A stretch of 64,000 nucleotides of DNA from Proteiniclasticum sp. GTDB taxonomy: Bacteria > Bacillota > Clostridia > Clostridiales > Clostridiaceae. The DNA lies in contig NZ_DOPX01000033.1 of NCBI RefSeq assembly GCF_003514505.1, positions 56,416 to 120,415 on the forward strand. Reading direction: 5' to 3'. Position numbers and translations under genes: made by a program. The notes below the pieces were generated by a model that saw nothing but the letters and a program-made list of their open reading frames with translations, was not told the origin of the DNA and did not search any database. Shown here piece by piece: positions 1 through 8,489 of this stretch. The first letter of the stretch is position 1; each line of letters opens with the position of its first letter.

Positions 1-945
1 AGTGATGAGGAGTTTGCAAAGAAAATAAACGAGTATCGTGTTTTTGCAAGAGTTTCTCCTGAACACAAGGTGAAAATCGTGAAAGCCTATAAGGCTCAGG
101 GGAACATTGTATCCATGACGGGTGACGGCGTCAACGACGCTCCTTCCCTGAAGCATGCGGATATCGGTGTAGCCATGGGAATTACGGGTACAGACGTATC
201 CAAAGGCGCTGCGGATATGATCCTGACAGATGATAATTTCACCACCATCGTGGCAGCCATTGAAGAAGGAAGAAACATTTATAACAATATCAAGAAAGCG
301 GTCATATTCCTTCTCTCCTGTAACCTTGGCGAAATTGTTGCTATTTTCATTTCGGTGCTCTTCTCCTTTGCGATTCCGCTCTTGCCAACTCAGATTCTTT
401 GGGTGAATCTGGTGACTGATACATTACCAGCAATTTCCCTTGGCGTAGATCCAGGAGATGATGCTGTGATGAAGAAAAAACCGAGAGATCCAAAGGAAAG
501 TTTCTTCGCTCAAGGAGCTGGAGTTCGCGCCATCATCGGTGGTCTTCTCATTGGTGCGCTGACTTTACTTGCTTTTACCATTGGTTTAGCTGAAAGAGGT
601 GTTTCCTTAAGAGACTCTATGAATGCACCGGATGATGTCATTGTCTATGCAAGAACTATGGCTTTCGTCGTACTGGCGACATCACAGCTCTTCTACAGCC
701 TGACGATGAGAAGCGAAACAAAATCTATTTTCCAGGTTGGCATCTTTAAAAACAAGTATCTCATTCTATCCATCATTGCTGGTGTAGTCCTTCAGTTTGG
801 GGTCATTACAATCCCCTTCCTGGCAAATGCGTTCAAAGTGCATGCACTGCCTTTGAATGATTGGATCATTGTATTTGGATTGTCTCTGCTGCCTTTAATT
901 GCAAATGAGATCATCAAAATATTTATGAGAATGAAAGAAGACTGA
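1..945 (+). CDS. P-type cation-transporting ATPase (probable Ca2+ type), C-terminal part
   Basis: The reading frame is open from the first base, so the gene starts upstream and about 314 C-terminal residues are present. The hinge motif TGDGVNDAPSL near fragment residue 40 and the following ADIGVAMG stretch are the end of the P-type ATPase phosphorylation domain. The membrane part follows, with about six hydrophobic segments; the first pair contains NLGEIVAIF and ILWVNLVTDTLPA, as in M5/M6 of the SERCA/PacL group, so Ca2+ is the likely ion (family knowledge; Mg2+ or another cation is possible). The protein would sit in the cytoplasmic membrane and export cations using ATP. The gene ends at a rho-independent terminator, so it is the last gene of its unit. 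The nucleotide-binding domain and the phosphorylated Asp are outside the window. Confidence 0.93.
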   Translation, partial: SDEEFAKKINEYRVFARVSPEHKVKIVKAYKAQGNIVSMTGDGVNDAPSLKHADIGVAMGITGTDVSKGAADMILTDDNFTTIVAAIEEGRNIYNNIKKAVIFLLSCNLGEIVAIFISVLFSFAIPLLPTQILWVNLVTDTLPAISLGVDPGDDAVMKKKPRDPKESFFAQGAGVRAIIGGLLIGALTLLAFTIGLAERGVSLRDSMNAPDDVIVYARTMAFVVLATSQLFYSLTMRSETKSIFQVGIFKNKYLILSIIAGVVLQFGVITIPFLANAFKVHALPLNDWIIVFGLSLLPLIANEIIKIFMRMKED

Positions 946-958
946 TTATTCATTTTCG

Positions 959-1003
959 GGCTCAGAACTGGCGGTTCTTCCATCAGTTCTGTGTCTTTTT
1001 TTT
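959..1003 (+). terminator. Rho-independent terminator after the P-type ATPase
   Basis: An 8-bp stem, CAGAACTG at 963-970 paired with CAGTTCTG at 984-991, is followed by a T-rich run to 1003, starting 17 bases after the stop codon. Confidence 0.8.
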
Positions 1004-1042
1004 AGATTCAATAAAATGAATATACCGAAGAATTTTCCCCCA

Positions 1043-1051
1043 TGGTATAAT
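1043..1051 (+). promoter_or_regulatory. Extended -10 promoter for the exporter-like gene
   Basis: TGGTATAAT is a perfect extended -10 (TGnTATAAT), 48 bases before the ATG at 1099. No clear -35 is seen, which is usual for extended -10 promoters. Confidence 0.55.
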
Positions 1052-1098
1052 CTTTAAGCAATCAATTTTCATAAGATCGAAAGAATAGTGAGGTTAAT

Positions 1099-2133
1099 AT
1101 GGAAAGATCAAAAAGATTCTTAGGACTCAAAAAAGAAGCGGTGCTTCTGGACTCTTGGCTCTATATCCTAAAAGCCATGCTTGCCATCGGTACGGGTTAT
1201 ATCTTAGGCAATATGTTTTCCGTCACAAGACTGGATATGATTTCTGTGCTGCTTGGTGTTATGTATAATCTAGAGGCAACGAATATTTCTGCTGTAAAAG
1301 GCGGGATCAACCAGCTTCTGGCATCGTTTCTTGGTGCAGTAACAACAGGAGTTTTAGTCTATATACTAGGTGTGAATGTAGTAACAGTCATGCTTGGGAT
1401 GGGACTGACGCTTTTCATTGCCCTAAAGATTGACTACACAGCGGTCTCACCTGTGGCGATTTTCACAAGTATTTATATGACACAATATCTTCAAAGCGAT
1501 GCACTGGGGAATCCCAGCATCCTTCTGACCATCAGACTGCGTATTTTTGCGCTGGGTCTTGGTGTCCTTATAGCTATGGTTTTCAATCTTGTGTTTTCCT
1601 TGATCTATTACAGGAAAATCACAAAGAAGAGGCTGGAATATGTGAAAGTGAAGCTGGATTTTGTCATGAGCTATACGTACCGTTTCCTGACGGAAGAAGG
1701 AGATTTGCAGCCTCAATATAATGCAGTATTTTCTTCTGCGTTTGCTGATATTGAAACGGTCTCCAGTAATTTGGCCGCATTGTCAAAAGACCCTCTCCTG
1801 CCCCTGAAAATATTGGAGAAGGAGCATCTGGAAACCGCCAAGGATATTGTAAAAAGAATGAAACTGATGACCCATCTGGCCTATGACAGCTGCTTTATCA
1901 AAGATACATTTAAAGTCATGATAAAACCGGATCAGCTGAAATCTTACCATGATTTCGCGGATAAGTTCGGACAACTTGATTTTCTCAAAGCAAGTCCTGA
2001 CAAGGATAATTTCATGCCTCACTATCCTGTCTATGAGCTGGGAGAGGATCAGGCAAAAAGAATATATGAAAATTTGGATCTGATTTTTTCAGAATACAAT
2101 ACCATAGTGGAAGAACATCTTCGGGTGAAATAA
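1099..2133 (+). CDS. Aromatic acid exporter-like (FUSC/DUF939-type) membrane protein
   Basis: The protein has 344 residues. The N-terminal half is hydrophobic with about five or six membrane segments (residues ~20-165), and the C-terminal half is a charged, helical cytoplasmic domain. This layout, and the short segments rich in Gly and Thr, fit the FUSC / aromatic-acid-exporter family; the substrate cannot be told from sequence. The ATG is preceded by GAGG with 5-base spacing. It is monocistronic: its own promoter lies upstream and a strong bidirectional terminator downstream. A second protein of the same general build is encoded at 37973-38887. The family call rests on architecture and recognised sequence style, so function stays tentative. 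Confidence 0.7.
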   Translation: MERSKRFLGLKKEAVLLDSWLYILKAMLAIGTGYILGNMFSVTRLDMISVLLGVMYNLEATNISAVKGGINQLLASFLGAVTTGVLVYILGVNVVTVMLGMGLTLFIALKIDYTAVSPVAIFTSIYMTQYLQSDALGNPSILLTIRLRIFALGLGVLIAMVFNLVFSLIYYRKITKKRLEYVKVKLDFVMSYTYRFLTEEGDLQPQYNAVFSSAFADIETVSSNLAALSKDPLLPLKILEKEHLETAKDIVKRMKLMTHLAYDSCFIKDTFKVMIKPDQLKSYHDFADKFGQLDFLKASPDKDNFMPHYPVYELGEDQAKRIYENLDLIFSEYNTIVEEHLRVK

Positions 2134-2142
2134 TGTAAATAA

Positions 2143-2178
2143 AAAGCACTGAAAGAACTCGCATTCTTTCAGTGCTTT
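2143..2178. terminator. Bidirectional rho-independent terminator
   Basis: A perfect 15-bp stem (2143-2157 with 2164-2178) has a 6-base loop and starts with AAA and ends with TTT. It serves the convergent genes ending at 2133 (+) and 2191 (-). Confidence 0.9.
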
Positions 2179-2190
2179 ATTGTCTTATGA

Positions 2191-2673
2191 TCAGAGTGAA
2201 CTTTCTAGAAGGTTCACAAGCTTCTCCATATATGTTTGCTCCAGATCGTTGAACCGGGCCAGTGAAGGACTGTCGATGTCAAGAACACCAAAAACAGCCC
2301 CTTCTTTATAGATGGGAACCACCAGCTCTGAACGGGATGCTGAATCACAAGCGATATGGTTATCAAGACTGAGCACATCATCCACACGCTGGGTTTTTCT
2401 TTCCTGTACCGCTGTTCCACATACCCCTTCTCCCACAGCAATTCTGTTGCAGGCAGGTTTTCCCTGGAATGGGCCAAGAATGAGGGTGCCCTCTTTCATC
2501 AGATAAAAGCCAACCCAGTTGATATCATCCATGTACATGTTTATGATGGCACTGATGTTGGATAAGTTTGCCAGAGTGTCTTTTTCATTTTTCAGTTGCG
2601 CCTTTGTAAAAAGAAGAGCGCTTTCCATTTTCTTTTCTGCAGTCATTCCTTTTGGATCTTTTGTCTCTAACAT
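2191..2673 (-). CDS. msrC: Free methionine-(R)-sulfoxide reductase (GAF domain, fRMsr)
   Basis: This 160-residue protein is a single GAF domain. It carries the three cysteines that define fRMsr enzymes: Cys75 (KPACNRI), Cys85 (GEGVCG) and Cys109 (HIACDSAS), with the same 10- and 24-residue spacing as the E. coli enzyme (Cys84/94/118). It would reduce free methionine-R-sulfoxide in the cytoplasm with thioredoxin as electron donor (family knowledge). The ATG follows AAGGGGAG with 6-base spacing. It is the last gene of an operon with the CvfB-like gene, whose stop lies 12 bases upstream, and the gamma carbonic anhydrase gene. The downstream terminator is shared with the convergent gene. Confidence 0.92.
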   Translation of the reverse strand: MLETKDPKGMTAEKKMESALLFTKAQLKNEKDTLANLSNISAIINMYMDDINWVGFYLMKEGTLILGPFQGKPACNRIAVGEGVCGTAVQERKTQRVDDVLSLDNHIACDSASRSELVVPIYKEGAVFGVLDIDSPSLARFNDLEQTYMEKLVNLLESSL

Positions 2674-2685
2674 GCTGGTCTCCCC

Positions 2686-3543
2686 TTACTTTTCATCTTT
2701 CACCAGGTGTGTTCCCTTTTCATCCTGTCGGATCAGCCCTTTTTTCATAAGGTTTCCAAGAGCGATCTTAAAATAATTCTTGCTGCTGTTCCATTTTGTC
2801 TTGATTTCATCCGGTGTGGATTTATCATTGAATGGCATGAATCCGTCGTGTTCTTCCAGGTATCTGAGGATGGTATCAGAAAGCTCCTCTTTTGCTTCAA
2901 TCATTTTCTTTCTTGGTGTAAAGCTGATTCTTCCATCTTCCAGTATTTTTTTCACTGTGCCAGAAATTCTGTCTCCTGGCTTTGCACTGAAGAAGTATTC
3001 ATTCACCAGAATGATTCCTGGATACATATCATCTATGGCCACTTCCAGTGTGCCATTTGTCTGTTTATTATAAACAATGCCTGAAACGGTATCTCCTACT
3101 TTGTAGATCTCCTCTTCAGGTGTTTCCAGATATCTGCCGACTTCCGTGGAAGCAGCCAGACGTCCAGTCTTATCCTCATAGACAAAGAAGAGGTATTCTC
3201 TTCCCGTTTCCAAGGGGAATTTCATTTCTCTTTTGGGGACCAGAATGTCTCTTTCCAGACCAAAATTTACAAAGGCTCCAAAGTTTGTGACTGAAGATAC
3301 ACTTAGTACAGCAGTATTGTCAACTGTAACTTTAGGTTTCTTCATGGTGGCAATGAGACGGTCCTTGGAATCCCGATAGATAAATACTGTCACGGTCTCA
3401 CCGACTTTTGGTTTCTCTCCTACGATGTTTCCGGTTGGAAGAAGAATATCATCTGAGGTGTTGCCTGTTTCTTTATCAAGATACAGGCCAAAAGATGCTT
3501 CTCTGGCCACTTTCAGTTCATTGTAATCTCCAAATTTAATCAT
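2686..3543 (-). CDS. cvfB: CvfB/YitL-like S1 RNA-binding protein
   Basis: The protein has 285 residues. It shows the CvfB order: tandem S1-type beta-barrels (residues ~5-65, ~70-135, ~145-210; for example VTNFGAFVNFG) followed by a winged-helix domain (residues ~225-280, DEIKTKWNSSKNYFKIAL). Relatives bind RNA and affect virulence gene expression in Staphylococcus; the exact role here is unknown. AAAGGAG precedes the ATG by 6 bases, and the start overlaps the end of the upstream gamma carbonic anhydrase gene by 8 bases, so the two are probably translationally coupled. Confidence 0.88.
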   Translation of the reverse strand: MIKFGDYNELKVAREASFGLYLDKETGNTSDDILLPTGNIVGEKPKVGETVTVFIYRDSKDRLIATMKKPKVTVDNTAVLSVSSVTNFGAFVNFGLERDILVPKREMKFPLETGREYLFFVYEDKTGRLAASTEVGRYLETPEEEIYKVGDTVSGIVYNKQTNGTLEVAIDDMYPGIILVNEYFFSAKPGDRISGTVKKILEDGRISFTPRKKMIEAKEELSDTILRYLEEHDGFMPFNDKSTPDEIKTKWNSSKNYFKIALGNLMKKGLIRQDEKGTHLVKDEK

Positions 3544-4051
3544 TTTTTTCTCCTTTATGCGTCAGGCCATTTTGGTAATAATGTTCAGCGGAAGCCTCAA
3601 TCTTCAGCACTTCTTCCGGAGTGAGATTCCTGATGAACTTTGCTGGCCGACCCATCCAAAGTTCTCCTTCTTTCACTACTTTTCCTTCGGTGACTAGACT
3701 GCCAGCACCGAGTATGGTGTTTTTCTCTATGACGGATCCATTCAGCAAAATGCTCCCCATGCCGATGATGGAGTGGCCTAGTATCTTTGTGCCATGAATG
3801 ATGCAGCTGTGCCCAATAGTGACAGCATCTCCTACTTCCAGGGGCAGGTCATGGTCTGAGTGGAAAACACATAAATCCTGAATGTTCGTTTTCTTTCCGA
3901 TTCTTATGGGAGCAACATCCCCACGAAGTACAGATCCATACCACACAGAGGAGCCTTCATCAATTTGAACATCCCCAATGACCATGGCATTTTCTGCGAT
4001 AAAGGTATGCTCATTAATTTCTGGTGTGAGTGTATTCAGTGATTTTATCAT
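3536..4051 (-). CDS. Gamma carbonic anhydrase family protein (left-handed beta-helix)
   Basis: This 171-residue protein is built of hexapeptide repeats forming a left-handed beta-helix. The zinc ligands of the family are in place: His64 (CVFHSD), His81 and His86 (IGHSCIIHG). RGD at 43-45 and TNIQD at 55-59 are also family hallmarks (YrdA/CaiE/PaaY group). Many members hydrate CO2 weakly or have unproven activity, so enzymatic function is an inference. It is the first gene of a three-gene operon and is divergent from nrdJ, with 189 bases between the two starts. Confidence 0.88.
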   Translation of the reverse strand: MIKSLNTLTPEINEHTFIAENAMVIGDVQIDEGSSVWYGSVLRGDVAPIRIGKKTNIQDLCVFHSDHDLPLEVGDAVTIGHSCIIHGTKILGHSIIGMGSILLNGSVIEKNTILGAGSLVTEGKVVKEGELWMGRPAKFIRNLTPEEVLKIEASAEHYYQNGLTHKGEKND

Positions 4052-4154
4052 ACATCAGCCTACCTTTCTGAATTTAGTGTTTTTGACCTTTTAAAATCCT
4101 ATTAAATTTCTTTTCTTTGAACCCCAAGGCGTTCCTATTGCGAAACTGGCAAAA

Positions 4155-4202
4155 AACCTATATGTTGTGTTTTTAGAGGTTGAATTGCACTAGATATGGT
4201 AT
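4155..4202 (+). promoter_or_regulatory. Tandem NrdR boxes upstream of nrdJ
   Basis: Two 16-bp sites match the NrdR-box consensus (ACACwATATaTwGTGT-like core CwAtATaTwG). Box 1 at 4155-4170 reads AACCTATATGTTGTGT and box 2 at 4187-4202 reads GCACTAGATATGGTAT. Their starts are 32 bp apart, three helical turns, as in known NrdR operators. Box 2 covers the spacer up to the -10, so binding should block transcription. The nrdR gene itself is not in this window. Confidence 0.85.
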
Positions 4203-4208
4203 TATACT
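4180..4208 (+). promoter_or_regulatory. Sigma-A-type promoter of nrdJ
   Basis: TTGAAT (4180-4185), a 17-base spacer, then TATACT (4203-4208). The start codon is 32 bases after the -10. Confidence 0.85.
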
Positions 4209-4240
4209 TAAGCCATCGTAATAAATTCAGGAGGTTCGAA

Positions 4241-7200
4241 ATGAAGGATATTAAAGACTTGTTCAAACGTTATTATACTAAAGAGCTGGAGAATAATAAA
4301 GACAAAACTGTATATGATCTGTTTGAATGGACCAAGAGAGATGTGCTTCTGAAAAATCATAAGACCGGTAAAGTTCTGGTGGATATGAAAGATCTGGAGT
4401 TTCCTGCTCATTATTCACAAAATGCAGTAGATATCATCGCTTCCAAGTATTTTAGAAAAGCCGGTGTGGACAATGAGCTTGGCTATGAAAACTCCATGCG
4501 CATGGTTGCCCACAGAATGGTGAATTTCTGGACAGAATCACTTGTGGATGAAGGAATCATCACAACGGACGAGGAAAAGGACATCTATTATGATGAAATG
4601 GTCTATGGACTGCTGAATCAGATGTATGCGCCAAACTCTCCACAGTGGTTCAACACAGGACTTCATTTAAGCTATGGTATCACCGGCGGACAAAATGATC
4701 TCTTCTACTATGATGAAACCGAGAAGAAAGTAGTCAAATCCAAAGACACGTATTCAAGAACACAGGCATCAGCCTGTTTTATCCTCTCTATTGAAGATAA
4801 GCTTCTTGGAGACCATTCCATCTCTGAGCAGTATGTCACAGAAACCAAGCTTTTTAAAGGCGGATCAGGAACTGGAACAAACTTCTCAAACATCAGAGCC
4901 ATTGGAGAGAAGCTTACTGGTGGTGGCGTTTCATCAGGGCTCATGAGTTTCCTGAAGGGACTCGACAGAAATGCAGGAGCCATCAAGTCAGGTGGTACCA
5001 CCAGAAGAGCAGCGAAGATGGTTTGTCTTGATATTGACCATCCCGAGATTGAAGAGTTCATTCTTTGGAAGGCAAAAGAAGAAGATAAGGTACGCGCATT
5101 ATCCAAGATGGGGTATGATGCGGATATCGATGGAGAAGCCTACGAGACCGTATCTGGCCAGAATTCAAACAACTCCTTGAGAATCTCAGATGATTTCATG
5201 AGAAAAGTGAAAAATCTTGGGGAAAATCCAAATGAAACCATCACACTCAAAGGAAGAGTGGATGACAGAGTCAACCGGGACATTGAAGTGGCGAAGCTCT
5301 GGGAAGAGTTCAATGATGCTGCTTGTAAGTCAGCAGACCCCGCTCCTCAGTTCACGGATACATTCAATGCATGGCATACCTGCCCTGCTGGTGAAGATGG
5401 AGAACTGTATGCAAAGCACAATATGCTGAACTCCACCAATCCATGCGGAGAGTATGCATTCTTGGATGACACCAGCTGTAATCTTGCGTCCCTCAATATC
5501 TATAGATTCTACGATGTGGAGAAGAACCATCTGGATGTTAAAGGCTTGAAGCATATGATCGGACTGAACCAGCTTTTACTGGAAGCGTCGATTCACTGGG
5601 GACAGTTCCCTACCGTGGATATCGCAAGAAAGACCTATATGTTCAGAACCACAGGACTCGGTATTGCGAACAGCGCTTCCCTGCTCATGGCTTTAGGCAT
5701 TCCTTATGATTCTGAGGAAGCGAGAGCATTGTCTGCAGCAATCATGGGCCTGATCACGGGAGAAAGTTATCATATTTCCGCTCTTATGGCAAAGGCTGTG
5801 GGAACATTTGAAAAATATGGCATCAACAAACCTTATATGAACCGTGTCATCAGAAACCATGCAAGAGTTGCAGGTGCCCTGGATTCTGAACTGGAAGAGC
5901 TCCATTATGAACCATTTAGAGTAAACCATGGGGTTCTGCAGGATCTTGGACATGTGGAACTGAGTGACACACTGAAAGAATCCTGGATGGAAGCTGTGGA
6001 GCAGGGTGAGAAGTATGGATATAGAAATGCCCAGGTGAGTGTTATTGCACCCACTGGCACCATCTCCTTTGCCATGGACTGTGCAGCCACATCCATTGAA
6101 CCATTCTTCTCTCATGTTGTTTATAAGAAACTGGTTGGCGGCGGATATATGACCATTGCGAACCCTATCATCGAAGTGGCACTGAAGAACCTTGGCTATA
6201 GCCGGGATGAGATCAAAGACATCATGGACTATGTCGGCAAGGAAGAAAACGGCATGGTTGTAGATGGTAAGATTGAAGGTGCGCCTCATTTGAAGGAAGA
6301 ACACTATCCAATCTTTGATACAGCGAATGTTTGTGGAACAGGAAAGAGATTCATTCATCACTATGGACATGTATACATGGTGGCAGCTCTTACCCCACTG
6401 GTATCCGGTGCCATCTCCAAAACTGTGAATCTGCCAAAGGAAGCAACAGTGGAAGATTTCAAGGAAGTGCATATCCGTTCCTGGGAAACTGGTGTAAAGG
6501 GTATTTCTCTTTACCGTGATGGATCCAAGTTCGCTCAGCCACTGAACACCAAGATCGACTACAAGGATGAGAACCTGGCTCTGGAGAATCTCACCTATGA
6601 TGCTCTTCTTTCCTATGCGAAGGAAGCGAAGAACCATATGCCAAAATCATCCAGTGCTGCAGGAAACAGAAGAGAAAAGATGACAGGAATCCGTGCAGGA
6701 CATACACATCCAGCACAGATCGAAGATGTTAAAGTATATATTACAGTGAATAGAAATGCTCGCGGAGAAATATCAGAAATATATATGACCACAGACCGCG
6801 AAGGAACACTGATCACTGGACTTCTGAACTCTTTATCAAAGACCATTTCTGTGATGCTCCAGTATCATATTCCGCCAAAGGATATTTCCAGAATGCTGAG
6901 AGGCCAGAAATATGAGCCATACGGATTTGTATCCAAGCATCCATATATTAAGAATGTGAGTTCCATCTCTGACTTGATCTCTAAGGTCATTGACATCGAG
7001 CTGGGAGATTTCTCCAGAGTTCAGATCAAACCGGAAGAAAATGATGTGCTTACAAGATCGAAATCCCGTTTTGTCAACGCACAGTTTGAAGAAGTTGCGA
7101 CAAAACAGCTTTCTCTTGTGGTAGATGAACGTGATGTGAAAGACATTATCAAAGATGCAGAAAAAAATGGAGAGAAAATTTATGACTCCGTCTGCCCTAC

Positions 7201-7279
7201 CTGTCAGAGTACAAGAATGGTAAAAAACGGAACCTGTAAAGTCTGCCTTGACTGCGGCACCACAACTGGTTGCTCATAA
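4241..7279 (+). CDS. nrdJ: Adenosylcobalamin-dependent (class II) ribonucleoside-diphosphate reductase
   Basis: This 1012-residue enzyme reduces ribonucleotides to deoxyribonucleotides using coenzyme B12. The active-site motif NPCGE is at residues 400-404 and carries the radical-chemistry Asn, Cys and Glu. Other visible family motifs are ASACFILSIED (the N-terminal redox Cys), GGSGTGTNFSNIR, and APTGTISFAMDC. A TSCPD domain (about residues 815-920, YITVNRNARGEI) and a C-terminal zinc-ribbon-like tail with CPTCQS and CKVCLDCG complete the long NrdJ form; the tail Cys pairs probably re-reduce the active site. I chose the ATG at 4241 because AGGAGG lies 6 bases before it; an upstream ATG at 4196 lies inside the promoter. 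It is monocistronic, under NrdR control, and ends at a GC-rich terminator. Confidence 0.96.
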   Translation: MKDIKDLFKRYYTKELENNKDKTVYDLFEWTKRDVLLKNHKTGKVLVDMKDLEFPAHYSQNAVDIIASKYFRKAGVDNELGYENSMRMVAHRMVNFWTESLVDEGIITTDEEKDIYYDEMVYGLLNQMYAPNSPQWFNTGLHLSYGITGGQNDLFYYDETEKKVVKSKDTYSRTQASACFILSIEDKLLGDHSISEQYVTETKLFKGGSGTGTNFSNIRAIGEKLTGGGVSSGLMSFLKGLDRNAGAIKSGGTTRRAAKMVCLDIDHPEIEEFILWKAKEEDKVRALSKMGYDADIDGEAYETVSGQNSNNSLRISDDFMRKVKNLGENPNETITLKGRVDDRVNRDIEVAKLWEEFNDAACKSADPAPQFTDTFNAWHTCPAGEDGELYAKHNMLNSTNPCGEYAFLDDTSCNLASLNIYRFYDVEKNHLDVKGLKHMIGLNQLLLEASIHWGQFPTVDIARKTYMFRTTGLGIANSASLLMALGIPYDSEEARALSAAIMGLITGESYHISALMAKAVGTFEKYGINKPYMNRVIRNHARVAGALDSELEELHYEPFRVNHGVLQDLGHVELSDTLKESWMEAVEQGEKYGYRNAQVSVIAPTGTISFAMDCAATSIEPFFSHVVYKKLVGGGYMTIANPIIEVALKNLGYSRDEIKDIMDYVGKEENGMVVDGKIEGAPHLKEEHYPIFDTANVCGTGKRFIHHYGHVYMVAALTPLVSGAISKTVNLPKEATVEDFKEVHIRSWETGVKGISLYRDGSKFAQPLNTKIDYKDENLALENLTYDALLSYAKEAKNHMPKSSSAAGNRREKMTGIRAGHTHPAQIEDVKVYITVNRNARGEISEIYMTTDREGTLITGLLNSLSKTISVMLQYHIPPKDISRMLRGQKYEPYGFVSKHPYIKNVSSISDLISKVIDIELGDFSRVQIKPEENDVLTRSKSRFVNAQFEEVATKQLSLVVDERDVKDIIKDAEKNGEKIYDSVCPTCQSTRMVKNGTCKVCLDCGTTTGCS

Positions 7280-7300
7280 AACAAACCAATCTAACAGCGA

Positions 7301-7332
7301 AAACCCCCGTTGCCTTTTGGCATCGGGGGTTT
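7301..7332. terminator. Terminator after nrdJ
   Basis: AAACCCCCG at 7301-7309 pairs with CGGGGGTTT at 7324-7332; the loop region itself can pair further (TGCC/GGCA). It lies between two convergent genes. The reverse strand has the better T-run. Confidence 0.8.
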
Positions 7333-7351
7333 ATCAGTTCAAACCATGTGG

Positions 7352-7735
7352 TTATTTCTTTTTCTTTTTCCCTTTTCCGCTGTCCCGGATGATGTCTTTC
7401 TCATCCACATACTTCAGCTTGTTAGGCTTCGCTTTAGGTTTGATGACTTGAGTGTTTTGGGACTTTTCTTTCGGTACTCCAATCTTTGAGAGTCCTGAAA
7501 GATCTGCATACCATAGGAATAAAAAGACAAAGATTCCGGTTGGCAGATAGTTCAAAAACATATTGTCGGTATACGCTGGCACAATCAGACCAATGAAGAG
7601 AAAGACCAGTCCAAGGACCAGTACAATCCACTTGTTGATTTTGATTTTACTCAAGAAGTAGAGATTGGCCATGGAGTACACGACGAAAATACCGATAGAA
7701 AGTGCAAAGACCATAAGTAAATTGTTCCAGTTCAA
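7352..7735 (-). CDS. Small membrane protein, function unknown
   Basis: The product has 127 residues with three likely membrane helices (about residues 5-28, 36-54 and 62-80) and a basic cytoplasmic tail ending in a run of lysines (GKGKKKKK). The start is a TTG, preceded by GAGGAGG with 8-base spacing; the next in-frame ATG at 7714 has no comparable site and would cut into the first helix. I do not recognise a family. It is transcribed alone, convergent with nrdJ and divergent from the Lrp-type gene. Confidence 0.7.
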   Translation of the reverse strand: MNWNNLLMVFALSIGIFVVYSMANLYFLSKIKINKWIVLVLGLVFLFIGLIVPAYTDNMFLNYLPTGIFVFLFLWYADLSGLSKIGVPKEKSQNTQVIKPKAKPNKLKYVDEKDIIRDSGKGKKKKK

Positions 7736-7941
7736 GATTAAAACCTCCTCAGTTCTCTCTTATTTTAGGTTATTTCCAATTACTTGGCAAGAGGCCCACT
7801 TGCAGATCTGTTTTTGTAGAAATCATAACAATACTTTGTTTTTCAAAAGAGTATCTAGACAAATCGTTATTTTTTGTGTATTATAAATTCCATGGAAAAA
7901 TAATATTTTTTTTACGATATTATTATTTTATGTCATTTTAT

Positions 7942-7951
7942 TTGATATAAT
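7942..7951 (+). promoter_or_regulatory. Extended -10 promoter for the Lrp-type gene
   Basis: TTGATATAAT contains TGATATAAT, a perfect TGnTATAAT, 28 bases before the ATG at 7979. The surrounding 240-bp region is very AT-rich. Confidence 0.5.
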
Positions 7952-7978
7952 AAGTTATATCGATTATGGGGGTGCATT

Positions 7979-8446
7979 ATGACAAGTCACGCAGGTATTA
8001 ACTTAGATGATTTGGATCTGCAGATACTGGAGATTCTCATCAAAGACGCCAGAACACCATATCTAGAAATCGCTAGAGTATGCCATGTTTCCGGCGGAAC
8101 GATTCATGTCAGAATGAAGAAAATGGAAGATTTGGGGATTATCAAAGGCACAAAGATCCTTTTGGATATGCCGAAATTAGGCTATGACGTCTGCTGTTTT
8201 GTTGGAATCTATTTGGATAAGAGTTCATCTTTCCAAGCGGCTATTGACGAGCTATCCAAGATCAATGAGATTGTGGAGCTTCACTATACTACTGGAGACT
8301 ACTCCATTTTCACAAAGCTTGTATGCAAGAACATCGCTCATCTGCAAGACCTGCTTCTGAACAGCATTAATGTGATCAGCGGCGTGCAGAGAACAGATAC
8401 CTTCATCTCTCTTTCTCAGCCACTGGATCGGAATATTAAGCTGTAA
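7979..8446 (+). CDS. Lrp/AsnC family transcriptional regulator
   Basis: The 155-residue protein has the Lrp layout: an N-terminal helix-turn-helix (residues ~8-60, LDLQILEILIKDARTPYLEI then VSGGTIHVRMKKMEDLGII) and a C-terminal ligand-binding RAM domain (~70-145, including YDVCCFVGIYLD and GDYSIFTKLV). Relatives form dimers to octamers and sense amino acids. The target and ligand are unknown; genes on both sides are on other transcripts, so autoregulation or a distant regulon is likely. GGGGGTG precedes the ATG and a strong terminator follows. Confidence 0.9.
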   Translation: MTSHAGINLDDLDLQILEILIKDARTPYLEIARVCHVSGGTIHVRMKKMEDLGIIKGTKILLDMPKLGYDVCCFVGIYLDKSSSFQAAIDELSKINEIVELHYTTGDYSIFTKLVCKNIAHLQDLLLNSINVISGVQRTDTFISLSQPLDRNIKL

Positions 8447-8450
8447 TATA

Positions 8451-8479
8451 AAAAGCAACACTGCTATGGTGTTGCTTTT
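8451..8479. terminator. Terminator between the Lrp-type gene and plsC
   Basis: AAAAGCAACAC (8451-8461) pairs with GTGTTGCTTTT (8469-8479) around a 7-base loop, followed by more T. It suits both convergent genes. Confidence 0.88.
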
Positions 8480-8489
8480 TTGCTTGTGT

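Noticed and set aside
4052..4240. Possible cobalamin riboswitch ahead of the B12-dependent reductase
   Set aside because: The region is too short once the promoter is placed; the start codon is 32 bases after the -10, leaving no room for an aptamer.
5693..6637. 314-residue open frame on the minus strand inside nrdJ
   Set aside because: It is fully antisense to a well-conserved gene, has Cys/His/Phe-rich composition with no domain, and no ribosome binding site.
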